A DNA stretch of 64,000 nt from Planctomycetaceae bacterium (GCA_020638995.1 JACKHM010000001.1:62001-126000), one strand, 5' to 3'. Numbered from the stretch's first letter, positions 19,438-29,125 are shown. Notes: generated from the sequence alone by a model not told the origin. Numbers and translations: made by a program.

Positions 19438-20826
19438 TCACGCGAACAGACCGTCAATGATCTGTCCGGTCGAGATCGGCGTTGGGCGAGTCAGTCGCGG
19501 AAAATGAGTTCGATGCGGATCAATACCCAGTGCGTGATAGATCGACGCGGCCACATCCTCCGGTCCCCAAGGTCGAGTCCTTGGCTGTCCACCGATCTTG
19601 TCGGTCGCTCCAATCACGGCGCCACCGTTGACTCCAGCTCCCGCCATCAAAACACATCCCGCAGCGGGATAGTGATCGCGTCCAGCGTCTTTATTGATCT
19701 TGGGCGTGCGGCCAAACTCGCCCATGACCACGACCAACGTCGTATCGAGTAACCCGCGTTCGTCGAGGTCGTCCAGCAAAGTCGACAGCGACATATCAAG
19801 CTGTGGCAAGTTACCAGGGCCGCTATACGAATGCCATTTGTATCCGCTCGGTGCGTTCGGCGGTGCGGTGGCGAAGGACATCATCGAGGAGAACAGCAGG
19901 TGATGGTTGTCCCATGTGCCGTTGGTCTTTCCGTTTCCGAATAGCCCGCCTTGCACTGCTTGATTGATCGTGACGAAGCGAGCACCCGCTTCGATCAAAC
20001 GTCGACCTAACAGCACTCGCTGACCGTAGATGTTCGCTCCGTACCGCTCACGCAGCGATTGCGGTTCTTCATCCAGATTCATCGCCTTGGTCATTGCTCC
20101 ACTTGTCAGTAACGAAACGGCTTCGTCGACAAACTTGCCGCTGGCCTCCAAACCAGAATCCGCGACTTCGGCAAGTTGCCCGAGATTGTCAAGCTGAGAC
20201 AACATCGCTTGCCGGTCTTCTAAACGGACTTTTTCAAGATTCAATTTGCCAAATGCCGTGCGCGGATCACACGGATCATCCTCGATATTGAAGGCCGCTT
20301 GCGCGGCACCGAGGTATCCTGGTGGATTTGTATACCGAGCCGCGAACGGAATCCCAAAATGAGCAGGCATGCCAGCGAACTTGCCGCCGTACAAAGCCGA
20401 CACAAGACATCCGAAATTGGGAAAGTACTGTCCCGCCGTGGGAGGCATCATGCCGCTGGCGACGTGCTGCGAACCAGTACTGTGCGAACCACTCTTCCCC
20501 TGCCACGAACGGATCAACGCCACCTTGCCCATTCGCTGAGCCATGAGCGGCATTTTCTCGCAGATCAATGTCCCCGGCACGTCCGTGCTGATCGGTTTCC
20601 ATAATCCACGGACTTCGACCGGCGCATCGGGTTTCGGATCAAACGTCTCGAAGTGACTTGGCCCACCCGCCAAAAAAATGAAGATGCAAGAAATGTCTCG
20701 CCGGTGAGAATGTGTGTCCGCAGCGCGCAGATATTGTGGCAGGCTCAATCCATACAAACCAACACCAATCTGAAGTGCTTCCCGGCGGGACAGTTGATAT
20801 GTCGATCGTGCATCTCGACAGGGCAT
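19438..20826 (-). CDS. DUF1501 secreted protein
   Basis: 462 aa. The leader SRREALQIGVGLYGLSL is twin-arginine-like. The core carries the DUF1501 signatures FLAGGPSHFETFDPKPD, GARFVTINQ, TLVVVMGEFGRTPKIN and GRDHYPAAGCVLMAG. The fold is related to alkaline phosphatase/sulfatase, with no proven activity. These proteins are very common in Planctomycetota and often sit beside PSD1 genes. ATG at 20826 has GGAG 7 nt upstream, which decides against the longer frame from 20871. The sulfatase gene follows directly. Confidence 0.92.
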   Translation of the reverse strand: MPCRDARSTYQLSRREALQIGVGLYGLSLPQYLRAADTHSHRRDISCIFIFLAGGPSHFETFDPKPDAPVEVRGLWKPISTDVPGTLICEKMPLMAQRMGKVALIRSWQGKSGSHSTGSQHVASGMMPPTAGQYFPNFGCLVSALYGGKFAGMPAHFGIPFAARYTNPPGYLGAAQAAFNIEDDPCDPRTAFGKLNLEKVRLEDRQAMLSQLDNLGQLAEVADSGLEASGKFVDEAVSLLTSGAMTKAMNLDEEPQSLRERYGANIYGQRVLLGRRLIEAGARFVTINQAVQGGLFGNGKTNGTWDNHHLLFSSMMSFATAPPNAPSGYKWHSYSGPGNLPQLDMSLSTLLDDLDERGLLDTTLVVVMGEFGRTPKINKDAGRDHYPAAGCVLMAGAGVNGGAVIGATDKIGGQPRTRPWGPEDVAASIYHALGIDPHRTHFPRLTRPTPISTGQIIDGLFA

Positions 20827-20880
20827 GGTTTTCTCCGTTCGCGTCATTTCACGTAGCTGGTGGAGCTTCATTGTAGGTCA

Positions 20881-20981
20881 AAAGGATGAGAAATACGACA
20901 ATGCTTGTGCGCGTGTACGACACTTCGTACATCCTTTACAATCACGATGCCACATGAAACTACTCCAGGAGAAATACGACA
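20881..20981. repeat. mlrC leader: nested inverted repeats and duplicated 13-nt segment
   Basis: AAAGGATG (20881-20888) pairs with CATCCTTT (20930-20937). Inside lies TGTACGA (20914-20920) / TCGTACA (20925-20931). The arms overlap at 20930-20931, so the two helices are alternatives. Separately, GAGAAATACGACA occurs at 20888-20900 and again at 20969-20981, where its last A is the first base of the M81 peptidase start codon. The layout suggests an operator or an RNA switch in the leader. Confidence 0.5.
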
Positions 20982-22501
20982 TGCGAATCGCCAGCGGTGG
21001 TGTGCAGCACGAAACCAATACCTTTGCTTCAACGCCGACGACACTCGCGGACTTTGTGCGAGACAGCGACTGTGGCCCTGAGCTCGCCGGTGGTGATGTC
21101 ATTTTTGCTCGCTTCCGTGACACGGGAACGATTCACGGTGGCTATATCGCCGGAGCGGAATCGGTCGGAGCCAAGCTGCTGCCTCTTCTGTGCGCCAGAG
21201 CACAACCATCGGGAATTGTTGAGCAAAAGTCATTCGATACGATGCTCGATTGGTTCATCGGGCGTCTTCAAGCGTTGTTACCCGTCGATGGCGTTCTGCT
21301 CGATCTCCACGGCGCCATGGTTACCGAACAGCATGAAGACGCAGAAGGCGCCTTCATCGAAGCCGTTCGGCACGTCGTCGGTGGCGATGTGCCAATGGTG
21401 GTTACGCTCGATCTACATGCTAACATCTCGCCGAAAATGGCGAGGCTGGCGGATGTCATCATCGGTTTTGATACTTATCCGCATGTCGACATGTACGAGC
21501 GTGGCGTGGAAGCAGCGACGTTGTTGGCTCACATCATTCGAGGCGAAATGAAGCCGACACAGGCATACCGACAACTACCGCTACTCACGATGCCACCGAT
21601 GCAATGCACACTTAGGGAACCCATGCAAACGCTGATGCAGCGGGTTCATCAGCTTGAGCAAGAACCAGGAGTCATCACGGCGACCGTATCCATGGGTTTT
21701 CCCTTCGCCGATATCCACGACGCCAGCGTTTCAGTACTCGTCACGACAAATGATGACCAGCAACTTGCCGACCAAAAGGCCGATGAAATTGCCAGTTGGT
21801 TATGGGACCTGCGTGACGAGCTGCAACCTGATTTAACGTCGATCGAAGAGGTGATGCGTTTCGCCGATGAACACGTAAACGATGGCCTCGTGATTTTTGC
21901 CGATGGTTCCGATAACCCAGGTGGCGGTGCGCCATGTGATGGGACGGTGGCGTTGCAAGCCATGATCGACGCCAACTTCGAGGGCGGAGTGGTTGGTGTG
22001 CTATTCGATCCCGAAACGGCCAAGCAAGCTCACGAAGCTGGCGTGGGCAAGACGATTCACGTGCGACTTGGCGGCAAGACGGACGACAAACACGGAGCGC
22101 CGGTTGTTGGTGAAGCCTACGTGCGAGCATTATGCGACGGTACTTTCACGTATCACGGTCCCATGATGCGAGGCGTCGTTGACCATCTGGGACCCACGGC
22201 TACGCTCGTGATCGGAGGCGTTGAAGTCGTCGTCGCGTCGCATCGACGCCAATGCTTGGACGCCGAGATGCTACGCATTGCCGGCATCGAACCAACACAT
22301 CGTCGCTTGCTAGTGGTCAAGAGCGCCGTGCACTTTCGAGCCGACATTGGTGCGCTAGCAACTAGCATCTTCGATGCCGACACGCCAGGCATTCACCGTC
22401 CCGACTTTAGTTTGTTCGAGTACCGCCACCTTCGTCGACCGATCTATCCACTCGATCGCAAGGCCGCTTGCCAAACAAGGATAAACCTCGTTCATGAATA
22501 A
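20981..22501 (+). CDS. M81 family metallopeptidase (MlrC-like)
   Basis: 506 aa. Begins MRIASGGVQHETNTF, a family hallmark. Metal-binding candidates lie in LLDLHGAMV and LDLHANISPKM, with DTYPHVDMYERG, DGSDNPGGGAPCDG and an ALLVGGVEVV-like C-terminal domain. Named after the microcystin-degrading MlrC, but most planctomycete members have unknown peptide or amide substrates. ATG at 20981 follows AGGAG at 9 nt. It is divergent from the DUF1501 gene and overlaps the globin gene by 8 bp. No signal peptide, so cytoplasmic. Confidence 0.9.
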   Translation: MRIASGGVQHETNTFASTPTTLADFVRDSDCGPELAGGDVIFARFRDTGTIHGGYIAGAESVGAKLLPLLCARAQPSGIVEQKSFDTMLDWFIGRLQALLPVDGVLLDLHGAMVTEQHEDAEGAFIEAVRHVVGGDVPMVVTLDLHANISPKMARLADVIIGFDTYPHVDMYERGVEAATLLAHIIRGEMKPTQAYRQLPLLTMPPMQCTLREPMQTLMQRVHQLEQEPGVITATVSMGFPFADIHDASVSVLVTTNDDQQLADQKADEIASWLWDLRDELQPDLTSIEEVMRFADEHVNDGLVIFADGSDNPGGGAPCDGTVALQAMIDANFEGGVVGVLFDPETAKQAHEAGVGKTIHVRLGGKTDDKHGAPVVGEAYVRALCDGTFTYHGPMMRGVVDHLGPTATLVIGGVEVVVASHRRQCLDAEMLRIAGIEPTHRRLLVVKSAVHFRADIGALATSIFDADTPGIHRPDFSLFEYRHLRRPIYPLDRKAACQTRINLVHE

Positions 22502-22877
22502 TGAGGAACAACAGACGGTCTTTGACGTGATCGGCAACACGGGATTCGAGTGCTTAGTCTCGGCATTTTATCGCCGGATTCCGAATGATCCAATTCTTGG
22601 CCCACTATATCCTGACCAAGATTTTGCGGGTGCCGAACAACGCTTGCGCGACTTTCTTCTATTCCGCTTCGGAGGGCCAGCCGATTACATCGAACGACGC
22701 GGCCACCCTGCCCTGCGCATGCGTCACGCACCGTTTGCAATTACGCGAGCCGTCCGTGATCGCTGGGTGGAGTTGATGGAAGCGGCACTCTTGGAAGCTC
22801 GGTTACCACAGAACGCCGCCAGGGAACTGAAACAATTCTTCGACGAAGCTGCCACATTTTTGATCAACCGAGGATAG
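22494..22877 (+). CDS. group II truncated haemoglobin
   Basis: 127 aa, the normal size. The segment GHPALRMRHAPFAI contains the proximal heme histidine with the Arg-His-Ala-Pro-Phe context diagnostic of group II (trHbO). The B-E region has AFYRRIPNDPILGPLYP and FLLFRFGGPADYIERRG. Predicted to bind O2, NO or peroxide in the cytoplasm. The start overlaps the end of the M81 gene by 8 bp, so it is probably translated from the same message. The two activities have no known functional connection. Confidence 0.93.
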   Translation: MNNEEQQTVFDVIGNTGFECLVSAFYRRIPNDPILGPLYPDQDFAGAEQRLRDFLLFRFGGPADYIERRGHPALRMRHAPFAITRAVRDRWVELMEAALLEARLPQNAARELKQFFDEAATFLINRG

Positions 22878-22883
22878 CTTCGT

Positions 22884-23609
22884 CTACCGAGGCTCGCAAC
22901 GATCCGCCTCGCCAAACAGTGCAGCCAAGGACAATTGAAACCCCGGAAGGACTTCACCTCCGTTCAATGAACCATCGGCGTTGACCTCGGTAACAACACT
23001 TGGAGAGGTATAGGACTTCGCCGTCCGCGTCTCGGGATCGACATACCAAATCAATCTGACTCCAGACTCGAAATACCTCACCAACTTAATTTCCATCTCG
23101 CGTTTGGTGTTCGTGTCTGACAGCACCTCTACGACGAGGTCGGGCACGAGCGCCGGAATTGGGCGACGAGGCATCTTTACCTTGGGCCAGCGTTCCCAAC
23201 TTATAAACGAAACATCAGGTATCTTGACGATGCCGGGAAGTATCTTCATCGAACCGTCCGCACCGAGAACTTTTCCGACATCATTTCTACGAAGATAGAT
23301 GTTAATTTCCGTCGCGATCAACAAAGCCAACAGCGACTCGTACCACCCCATTGGTTTCTCCACCAAGACCCCATCTTCGAGTTCACACAATCGATCTTCG
23401 TGAGCGTCCAGCCAGTCGACATCGTCAGGCGTAGCATAGCCGGGGGGCGGGACAACGAGAATTCGCTCCGCCGGAATATCGCCCAAGTGATGCTGCAGAT
23501 CAGCCATCGTCCAGTTCGATGGCAAATCGGCTTGACGCATTCGTGCTTGCGACGAAGTGAGGGCCACATCCGTGGATGAAGTGCCTGCGTTTTGCGAATC
23601 GGTTGCCAT
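22884..23609 (-). CDS. Uma2 family (DUF820) PD-(D/E)XK nuclease-like protein
   Basis: 241 aa. The core has DVSFISWERW, DLVVEVLSDTNTKREMEIKL and YFESGVRLIWYVDPETRTAKSY, matching the PD-(D/E)XK layout of Uma2 proteins (D, then E-x-K-like). The family is abundant in cyanobacteria and planctomycetes, and its biological role is not established. ATG at 23609 is preferred over a GTG at 23618 because GGGAGAG is 8 nt upstream. Convergent with the globin gene, 6 bp apart. Confidence 0.85.
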   Translation of the reverse strand: MATDSQNAGTSSTDVALTSSQARMRQADLPSNWTMADLQHHLGDIPAERILVVPPPGYATPDDVDWLDAHEDRLCELEDGVLVEKPMGWYESLLALLIATEINIYLRRNDVGKVLGADGSMKILPGIVKIPDVSFISWERWPKVKMPRRPIPALVPDLVVEVLSDTNTKREMEIKLVRYFESGVRLIWYVDPETRTAKSYTSPSVVTEVNADGSLNGGEVLPGFQLSLAALFGEADRCEPR

Positions 23610-23689
23610 CGAGAACACTCTCCCTTCCCGTAGTGTCGACCGACATTATCGCCGCGTGGATACCAACAGTCAACGAATCGCAAGCGACT

Positions 23690-25156
23690 TCAGACCGCTC
23701 GCGCAGCCCTGTAGATCTCTTCCAGACAAGCTTCGACGCGGTCGATGTGCGTGCGAAACGAGAGGATGCAGATCCGAATCACATACCGCCCATGCAGTCG
23801 CGTGGGCGTGAGCAGCACTCTTCGCGAAGCATTGATGGCATTACGGAAGCGGGCATTCAGATCATCATTTTGCTCGTCGGTGAAACCTTCGCGGACGAGC
23901 CTAAAGGCGACGACGGTCAGCTGGGGATCGGAAACGACTTCGAGCCTGTCGTCCAATTCTGCATCGAGTTGCCGCAGACGCTGAGCCACCAACTCCGTGA
24001 GATCAAGCTTCTCGTTCAAGTTACTGCGAAACGGTTCGATACCGTGCAACATGATCGGCAACCACACTCGCAGCGCCCGAGCGGATCGAGTCAGTTCGGG
24101 CGAGATATCTGACAGGTCGAAGAACTCCTCGTCCGGTCCCGGCATTAGGTACTCGCCTCGCAACTGATGAGCTTGACGCAAATGACTTTGGTCACGGGCC
24201 AGCAGACAACCCGTTCCATATGGCATGAACAAGGCTTTGTGCGGGTCGAGCGTGATCGAATCGGCGCGTTCGATACCCCGCATCAGTCCCCTGCCCCGTT
24301 CGGTCAACATAAAGAAACCACCGTAAGCGCCGTCGATGTGCAGCCACAAATGCTCTTCCGCGGCCAGATCCGCGAGACGCGCAAGGTCATCGACGGCCCC
24401 GGAGTTTGTCGTGCCCGCGTGACCGACGATCGCGAAAGGCACAAATCCATCGCGGCGGTCCTTGCTGATGTACTCGCGCATTGCATCGACGCATACGCGA
24501 AATGCCGAATCGACCGAAATCGATCGCACATTCTCAGGCGGCAGACCGGCGAACATCGCGGCCTTGCTAACCGAGTGATGAGCTTGATTCGACGTGTAGA
24601 GTGTACCTCGCGAGAGTTCGCCTTGGAACTTACAGCGACGCGCCGTCACGATCGCCGACCAAATCGAAAGCGATCCGCCGCTGGTGAAGAATCCGCCAGC
24701 GGTGGCCGGATAGCCGACGATGTCGCTGAACCAACGCAACACTGCGACTTCCATCTGCGCCAAGCCCGGTGCCCCGTTCCAAAGGCCCACAAAGCGGTTC
24801 ACAGTTCCCGAAATGAGATCCGCCACAGCTGCGTGAGGCACTCCACCTCCGGGCACGTACGCGAGGTAGCCCGGGCCGGCCGAGTTGACTCCATACGGGA
24901 GAAGTTCATTGAATAAGCGACGCAAAACAACCGCTGGTTCAGTGCCCTTATCCGGCAGGGCTTCCATAACCGACCTCGCGATCGACGCGGCACCTTCAAA
25001 CTCCCAAGCAGGCTGTTCCGCGAGTGAATCTATAAACTCTCGCAAATGTGACATTACGAGACTTACCAGCTGCTGCAACTGCTCGCCTGACAACTCGAGC
25101 GACCGATCGACACTCGGGTCTTCATCGAGTTTGCTTTCCATTTCGAATGAGCTCAT
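23690..25156 (-). CDS. PLP-dependent group II amino-acid decarboxylase
   Basis: 488 aa. Contains the pyridoxal-phosphate lysine in SITLDPHKALFMPYG, the upstream aspartate in WLHIDGAYGG, and FFTSGGSLSIWSAIVTAR, as in aromatic-L-amino-acid/tyrosine/glutamate decarboxylases. Length fits. The sequence alone does not identify the amino acid. Its start overlaps the stop of the upstream sulfatase gene by 4 bp (ATGA). That coupling is puzzling because one protein is cytoplasmic and the other exported. Confidence 0.9.
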   Translation of the reverse strand: MSSFEMESKLDEDPSVDRSLELSGEQLQQLVSLVMSHLREFIDSLAEQPAWEFEGAASIARSVMEALPDKGTEPAVVLRRLFNELLPYGVNSAGPGYLAYVPGGGVPHAAVADLISGTVNRFVGLWNGAPGLAQMEVAVLRWFSDIVGYPATAGGFFTSGGSLSIWSAIVTARRCKFQGELSRGTLYTSNQAHHSVSKAAMFAGLPPENVRSISVDSAFRVCVDAMREYISKDRRDGFVPFAIVGHAGTTNSGAVDDLARLADLAAEEHLWLHIDGAYGGFFMLTERGRGLMRGIERADSITLDPHKALFMPYGTGCLLARDQSHLRQAHQLRGEYLMPGPDEEFFDLSDISPELTRSARALRVWLPIMLHGIEPFRSNLNEKLDLTELVAQRLRQLDAELDDRLEVVSDPQLTVVAFRLVREGFTDEQNDDLNARFRNAINASRRVLLTPTRLHGRYVIRICILSFRTHIDRVEACLEEIYRAARAV

Positions 25157-26511
25157 TGCAACTCAACATCGTCGAGCCAAGTTTCGTGCAATTCCGTCAG
25201 ACGCTGCACGAGTTCCGGGCGACTCTTCGCGAGGTTCGTCGTTTCGGACGGATCGTCTGCGAGATTGACAAGGAAGCGGGCGTCATCGGCGGTCAGCGGT
25301 GCTTGATTACTAGTGTCGTTCGGGTTACCGATCAACTTCCAATCACCGTCCCGCACTGCCCACTGGGGCTTGCCGCCCAACCCCCGTCCCGACTGCCAAT
25401 GAAACACTCCATGGGTCGATGTCGCGCCACTCGTCGTTAGCACATCAACGAGACTTCTGCCGTCAATTCTCCGCTCGGGAAGCGGAACGCTACAAAGCTT
25501 GGCGATCGTAGGCATCCAGTCAACCGACACGGCCAGTTGATCTCGTTGTTCGTTCTGGGGAACTGTGCCGGGAAAACTAATGATTGCCGGGACACGAATG
25601 CCACCCTCAAACAGGCTGAACTTTGCACCGCGATAAGGCCCTGCGTTTCCACCTCCACCAAAAGTCCGCTCTTCGGTCGAATGACCATGATCCGATTGAA
25701 AGATGACGACTGTATCATCCGTCAAACCAAGACGTTGCACACAATCGAGCAATTGCCCGATCTTCTCGTCCGTCGTCGAGACGAAGGCCGCGTACTGGCG
25801 CCGCGGCTCTGGTAGGTCGGCATAGCGCTCGCGCCATTCATTCGTCCCTTGCAGCGGGTAATGTGGCGTATTGATGGGCCAGTAGAGAAAGAAGGGACGT
25901 TCTTGATTGGACTCGATGAACTTTGTCGCTTCTTCGACCATCAGATCGGGGAAGAATTTCCCGTCCTTCCAAATCTCTACACCGTTTTCCCATAAGTCGT
26001 GACGATTTGGTCCTTGCCAGTAGAAGTAGTGCGAATAGTTATCGATGCATCCGCCCATGTGGCCAAACGAGTAATCAAACCCTTGTCCGTTAGGCATTGT
26101 TTCGGGAATGTAGCCCAGATGCCATTTTCCGATGTGACCTGTGGCATAACCTGCCGTCTTCAGCATTTCGGCGATCGTGACCTGGGAAGCTGGCATCCCT
26201 TCGGCACCCTTTCCGGAGCCTGCATTACTTGGCAAACCAGCCCGCTGTGGATAGCGTCCAGTCAGCACAGCAGCTCGCGAAGGCGAACAAACGGGTGCGG
26301 CCGAATAGAACTGAGTGAATCGAATGCCGCGTTCGGCCAAGGCGTCGATGTTCGGCGTAATCAGATCCTTGGCACCATAACAATTCGCGTCGATCGTACC
26401 TTGGTCATCCGTGTAGATCAGAATCACATTCGGTTGACGGGCGTGAAGCGTTAAGCAACAGGCCGCTACGCTAAACAGGTAACAAATCACGAAGCGATTG
26501 CAGATCATCAT
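25153..26511 (-). CDS. secreted sulfatase (arylsulfatase-like)
   Basis: 452 aa. Signal peptide (FVICYLFSVAACCLTLHA), metal site VILIYTDDQGTIDANCYGA and formylglycine motif VCSPSRAAVLTGRYPQRAG, with the classical CxPSR core. Further sulfatase landmarks are IGKWHLG, FQSDHGHS and the C-terminal DWKLIGNP. Likely desulfates algal polysaccharides in the periplasm. No dedicated formylglycine-generating enzyme is in the window. The downstream PLP decarboxylase overlaps by 4 bp. Confidence 0.93.
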   Translation of the reverse strand: MMICNRFVICYLFSVAACCLTLHARQPNVILIYTDDQGTIDANCYGAKDLITPNIDALAERGIRFTQFYSAAPVCSPSRAAVLTGRYPQRAGLPSNAGSGKGAEGMPASQVTIAEMLKTAGYATGHIGKWHLGYIPETMPNGQGFDYSFGHMGGCIDNYSHYFYWQGPNRHDLWENGVEIWKDGKFFPDLMVEEATKFIESNQERPFFLYWPINTPHYPLQGTNEWRERYADLPEPRRQYAAFVSTTDEKIGQLLDCVQRLGLTDDTVVIFQSDHGHSTEERTFGGGGNAGPYRGAKFSLFEGGIRVPAIISFPGTVPQNEQRDQLAVSVDWMPTIAKLCSVPLPERRIDGRSLVDVLTTSGATSTHGVFHWQSGRGLGGKPQWAVRDGDWKLIGNPNDTSNQAPLTADDARFLVNLADDPSETTNLAKSRPELVQRLTELHETWLDDVELQ

Positions 26512-26554
26512 GTTTCTCTCGTCCAGGAGCTATCACAGACAACACTTGTCGAAC

Positions 26555-27208
26555 TTATGTTCGCAGTTGCCCTTGGCGATTCGACTGCCACATCTCGCCG
26601 GTTGCTACATCCAGCGCCGTTAACCAACCGCCGCCAAAACAATAGGTATCAATACAAACCAGGTAACCCAAATCAAGGATCTCGCCACTGCCTTGCGGTG
26701 TGTGTCCTACCACTGCAGTCTTCCCGGAAGCATGACGCCCCGGCAGTGATTGAACCACATGTTCCCACAACAACAATCGATCTGGTTGTTGCGAGAGCGA
26801 AAGAGTTGCATCATAGTTGGCGTGTACGAAGATGTGCGAATCCGTTTCGAAGTAGCGTTTTAATCCCCGGAGGAACACTAGGTGCTCGAATGGGATCTGG
26901 GACAACGATCCCCCGTAACTCTCGACGGTTTCGCGACCTCCAACCCTGCACCAGTGATCGTAGACCTCGGTGGATTCGAGTGCGTCAAGCATCATCGCCT
27001 CATGATTTCCCAACAACGGGATCAGCTGGCACCGTTCCACCAACTCAATTAATTGATCGATAGCACCGCGGCTTTCCGGGCCTCGATCCACATAGTCCCC
27101 CAAGGTCACAATCACATCATCTTCTGTCGGATCGATCACTTCGATCAACGCGGCGAGCGCTTTGGCACAGCCGTGAATATCTCCAATGGCAATCGTTCGT
27201 CCAGGCAT
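26555..27208 (-). CDS. PPP-family metallophosphatase (Ser/Thr phosphatase-like)
   Basis: 217 aa from ATG 27208. Contains the PPP metal motifs IAIGDIHGC, LGDYVDRGPESRG and PLLGNHEAM plus downstream histidines in IFVHANYD and VVGHTPQG. Small size is typical of bacterial PrpA-like phosphatases, which remove phosphate from proteins or nucleotides. ATG at 27208 is preferred, AAGGAG being upstream though somewhat distant. The longer frame (to 27262) adds 18 unconserved-looking residues. It follows the sulfatase gene in orientation but is separated from it by 43 bp. Confidence 0.88.
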   Translation of the reverse strand: MPGRTIAIGDIHGCAKALAALIEVIDPTEDDVIVTLGDYVDRGPESRGAIDQLIELVERCQLIPLLGNHEAMMLDALESTEVYDHWCRVGGRETVESYGGSLSQIPFEHLVFLRGLKRYFETDSHIFVHANYDATLSLSQQPDRLLLWEHVVQSLPGRHASGKTAVVGHTPQGSGEILDLGYLVCIDTYCFGGGWLTALDVATGEMWQSNRQGQLRT

Positions 27209-27358
27209 AAACTCTCGTATCTCCTTCACGCAAGTGAATAACAGTAAGTCAAACACGCGCACCTCGCAAGCAAGGCGTCAGCGTGGCAATTGGGGCTAGA
27301 TTCGTCACGCACTTGACGATACGTTCGACGATCTACACCATTCCACGAAGGAACTGCA

Positions 27359-28462
27359 ATGAGCAACTACGATACAGATGTCGATGCATGTCGCTCTCGC
27401 CAACTACGCTTGATCGAGCAGATGCAACACTTGCGCCTTGATGCGGTGATTGTGACGCAGACCGAGCATATACAATGGCTGGCAGGACCGCGATATCCTT
27501 GGCTGATGCAGGCGGCTGCCGTACTTTTCAGAGACGGGTATTTGACCTTAGCGGCTCCGAAAAAGCCATTGTTAGATGCTGCGGCTGACGAGACGGTAAC
27601 TTACGAGGCGCAATGGCACTCGACGTTGCGAAATGATCAGCGTCAGGCTTGCATGGAGTTGCTGGAACAAGCTTTGGGCGGCAAACTGAAAGGCGTCCGA
27701 CTTGGAGTTGAGTTTTCGTCGTACGGACGTCATGTCACGTTCGGCGAACGTGAATTGGTTGACATCGAACCCGATCTGTATCGTCTTCGGCGCCGCAAAG
27801 ATGCAGACGAACTGGCTCGCATCCGCAAGGCAATCGCTGGTACGGGAAGGATGTACGAACTCGCGAGAGAGATCGTTCGACCTGGTATCACAGAGATCGA
27901 AGTGTTCAATCGGTTGCAGGCGACGGCTGTCGACGAGTTCGGCGAGATGCTCACCGGAACAGGCAATGATTATCAATGTGGCTCGCGAGGTGGCGCACCA
28001 CGTAGCGGTCGAGCCGCCGAGGCTGGTGAGCTGTACATTCTCGATTTAGGCCCAGCATTCCGCGGCTACTTCGCCGACAACTGCCGCACGATCGCTGTGA
28101 CTGAGGCGAACGATCAGCAGCAGGAAGCCTGGAGCTTCATCATGAAAGTGTTTGAGCATGTCGAGCAGACGGTAAAACCAGGCAAAAGCGCGAGGGAACT
28201 GTTTCTGGAAGCACAAACGATTCTTGACGATGCACCGATTGGTGTGTTCAACCATCATCTGGGTCACGGCATCGGACTGTTTCCTCATGAAGCCCCGCAC
28301 CTGAATCCAAACTGGGATGACATTTTTGAAGAAGGTGACGTCTTCACTGCCGAACCCGGCTTGTACGCCCCGGAATTGCGAGCGGGCATGCGGATCGAGA
28401 ACGACTACTTGGTGACCGCCAATGGCGTTGAATTGCTAACACCCTTTCCACTTGAACTATGA
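27359..28462 (+). CDS. M24 family Xaa-Pro aminopeptidase-like
   Basis: 367 aa. Creatinase N-domain followed by a pita-bread fold. Metal ligands are seen as LDLGPAFRGYFADNCRT (two Asp), HHLGHGIGLFPHE (His), FTAEPGLY (Glu) and MRIENDYLV (Glu). Predicted cytoplasmic dimetal peptidase acting on peptides with proline in second position. It is divergent from the phosphatase, leaving about 150 bp for promoters. It ends before the 28.5-kb hairpin. Confidence 0.92.
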   Translation: MSNYDTDVDACRSRQLRLIEQMQHLRLDAVIVTQTEHIQWLAGPRYPWLMQAAAVLFRDGYLTLAAPKKPLLDAAADETVTYEAQWHSTLRNDQRQACMELLEQALGGKLKGVRLGVEFSSYGRHVTFGERELVDIEPDLYRLRRRKDADELARIRKAIAGTGRMYELAREIVRPGITEIEVFNRLQATAVDEFGEMLTGTGNDYQCGSRGGAPRSGRAAEAGELYILDLGPAFRGYFADNCRTIAVTEANDQQQEAWSFIMKVFEHVEQTVKPGKSARELFLEAQTILDDAPIGVFNHHLGHGIGLFPHEAPHLNPNWDDIFEEGDVFTAEPGLYAPELRAGMRIENDYLVTANGVELLTPFPLEL

Positions 28463-28525
28463 CGGTGTACTACGCGACGTGTGTTTCCGCATCGCAGCAC
28501 CGTTTTGGGCAGAGCACTTGGCAAA

Positions 28526-28574
28526 TGATCGCCACGTTTTTTTTTGCACTGATCACTCGGCGAGTGATCGCCAC
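28526..28574. repeat. perfect hairpin with flanking 10-nt direct repeat, between convergent genes
   Basis: TGATCGCCAC occurs at 28526-28535 and 28565-28574. Between them is a run of nine T (28537-28545) and a perfect 9-bp stem, GATCACTCG (28551-28559) / CGAGTGATC (28561-28569). The stem lies between the convergent peptidase and YqgE genes, as a terminator would. The T-run precedes the stem on the plus strand, so it is not a canonical intrinsic terminator in either direction. Confidence 0.5.
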
Positions 28575-29125
28575 TAGTTCCAGGACGGATCATCTGGGAC
28601 ATGCTTCAAGTCCTTTGCCCCGGTTAAGATTTCCAGGTTAATCCGCCGAGCGATACGTCCCCATAGCTCTTCCACATCACTAAAGACATCTTCTGCGGTT
28701 GCAGGTGCATTCAGCCATCCGCCCGCCTCCAACTCGTCTTCTAGCTGCCCTCCACCCCAACCGGAATAGCCATGAAAGACGCGCAAATCGCAAAATGGCT
28801 CCTGGATTAACGAATCCATTACTTCACGTCGGGCGGAAAGAAAAACACCCGGGAGGATACATTGCTCCGCATACTCCTCGCTGTTGTGGATAGCAATCAA
28901 CGGTCCAGGCACCGGTCCACCGAGGTACACCGGCATCTCACAGTTCCATTCGTGCCCGAATTCTGGGGTCAAAACGTCCGCGAGTCTTTGCTCGCATGGG
29001 CGATTTAATACCAAACCAAAAGCGCCTTCTTCATCGTGTTGGACCATCAAGACGACCGAACGGATAAAGTTCGGATCGTCCAGATGCGGTGAGGCGATAA
29101 GAAAGTGGCCTTGTAGGGATAGCAT
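28574..29125 (-). CDS. YqgE/AlgH family protein (UPF0301)
   Basis: 183 aa, full length. Family landmarks: LQGHFLIASPHLDDPNF near the start, VVLMVQHDEEGAFGLVLNRP, VYLGGPV and HGYSGWGGGQLEDELEAGGW. Cytoplasmic protein of unknown biochemical function, named algH after an alginate regulator in Pseudomonas. The ATG is supported by GGAG 7 nt upstream. It begins next to a region of repeats and mobile-element debris, but itself looks intact. Confidence 0.92.
   Translation of the reverse strand: MLSLQGHFLIASPHLDDPNFIRSVVLMVQHDEEGAFGLVLNRPCEQRLADVLTPEFGHEWNCEMPVYLGGPVPGPLIAIHNSEEYAEQCILPGVFLSARREVMDSLIQEPFCDLRVFHGYSGWGGGQLEDELEAGGWLNAPATAEDVFSDVEELWGRIARRINLEILTGAKDLKHVPDDPSWN

Noticed and set aside
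28526..28574. Rho-independent terminator between the convergent peptidase and YqgE genes
   Set aside because: The T-run lies before the stem on the plus strand and gives A's on the minus strand, so the canonical order is absent; kept as a repeat only.
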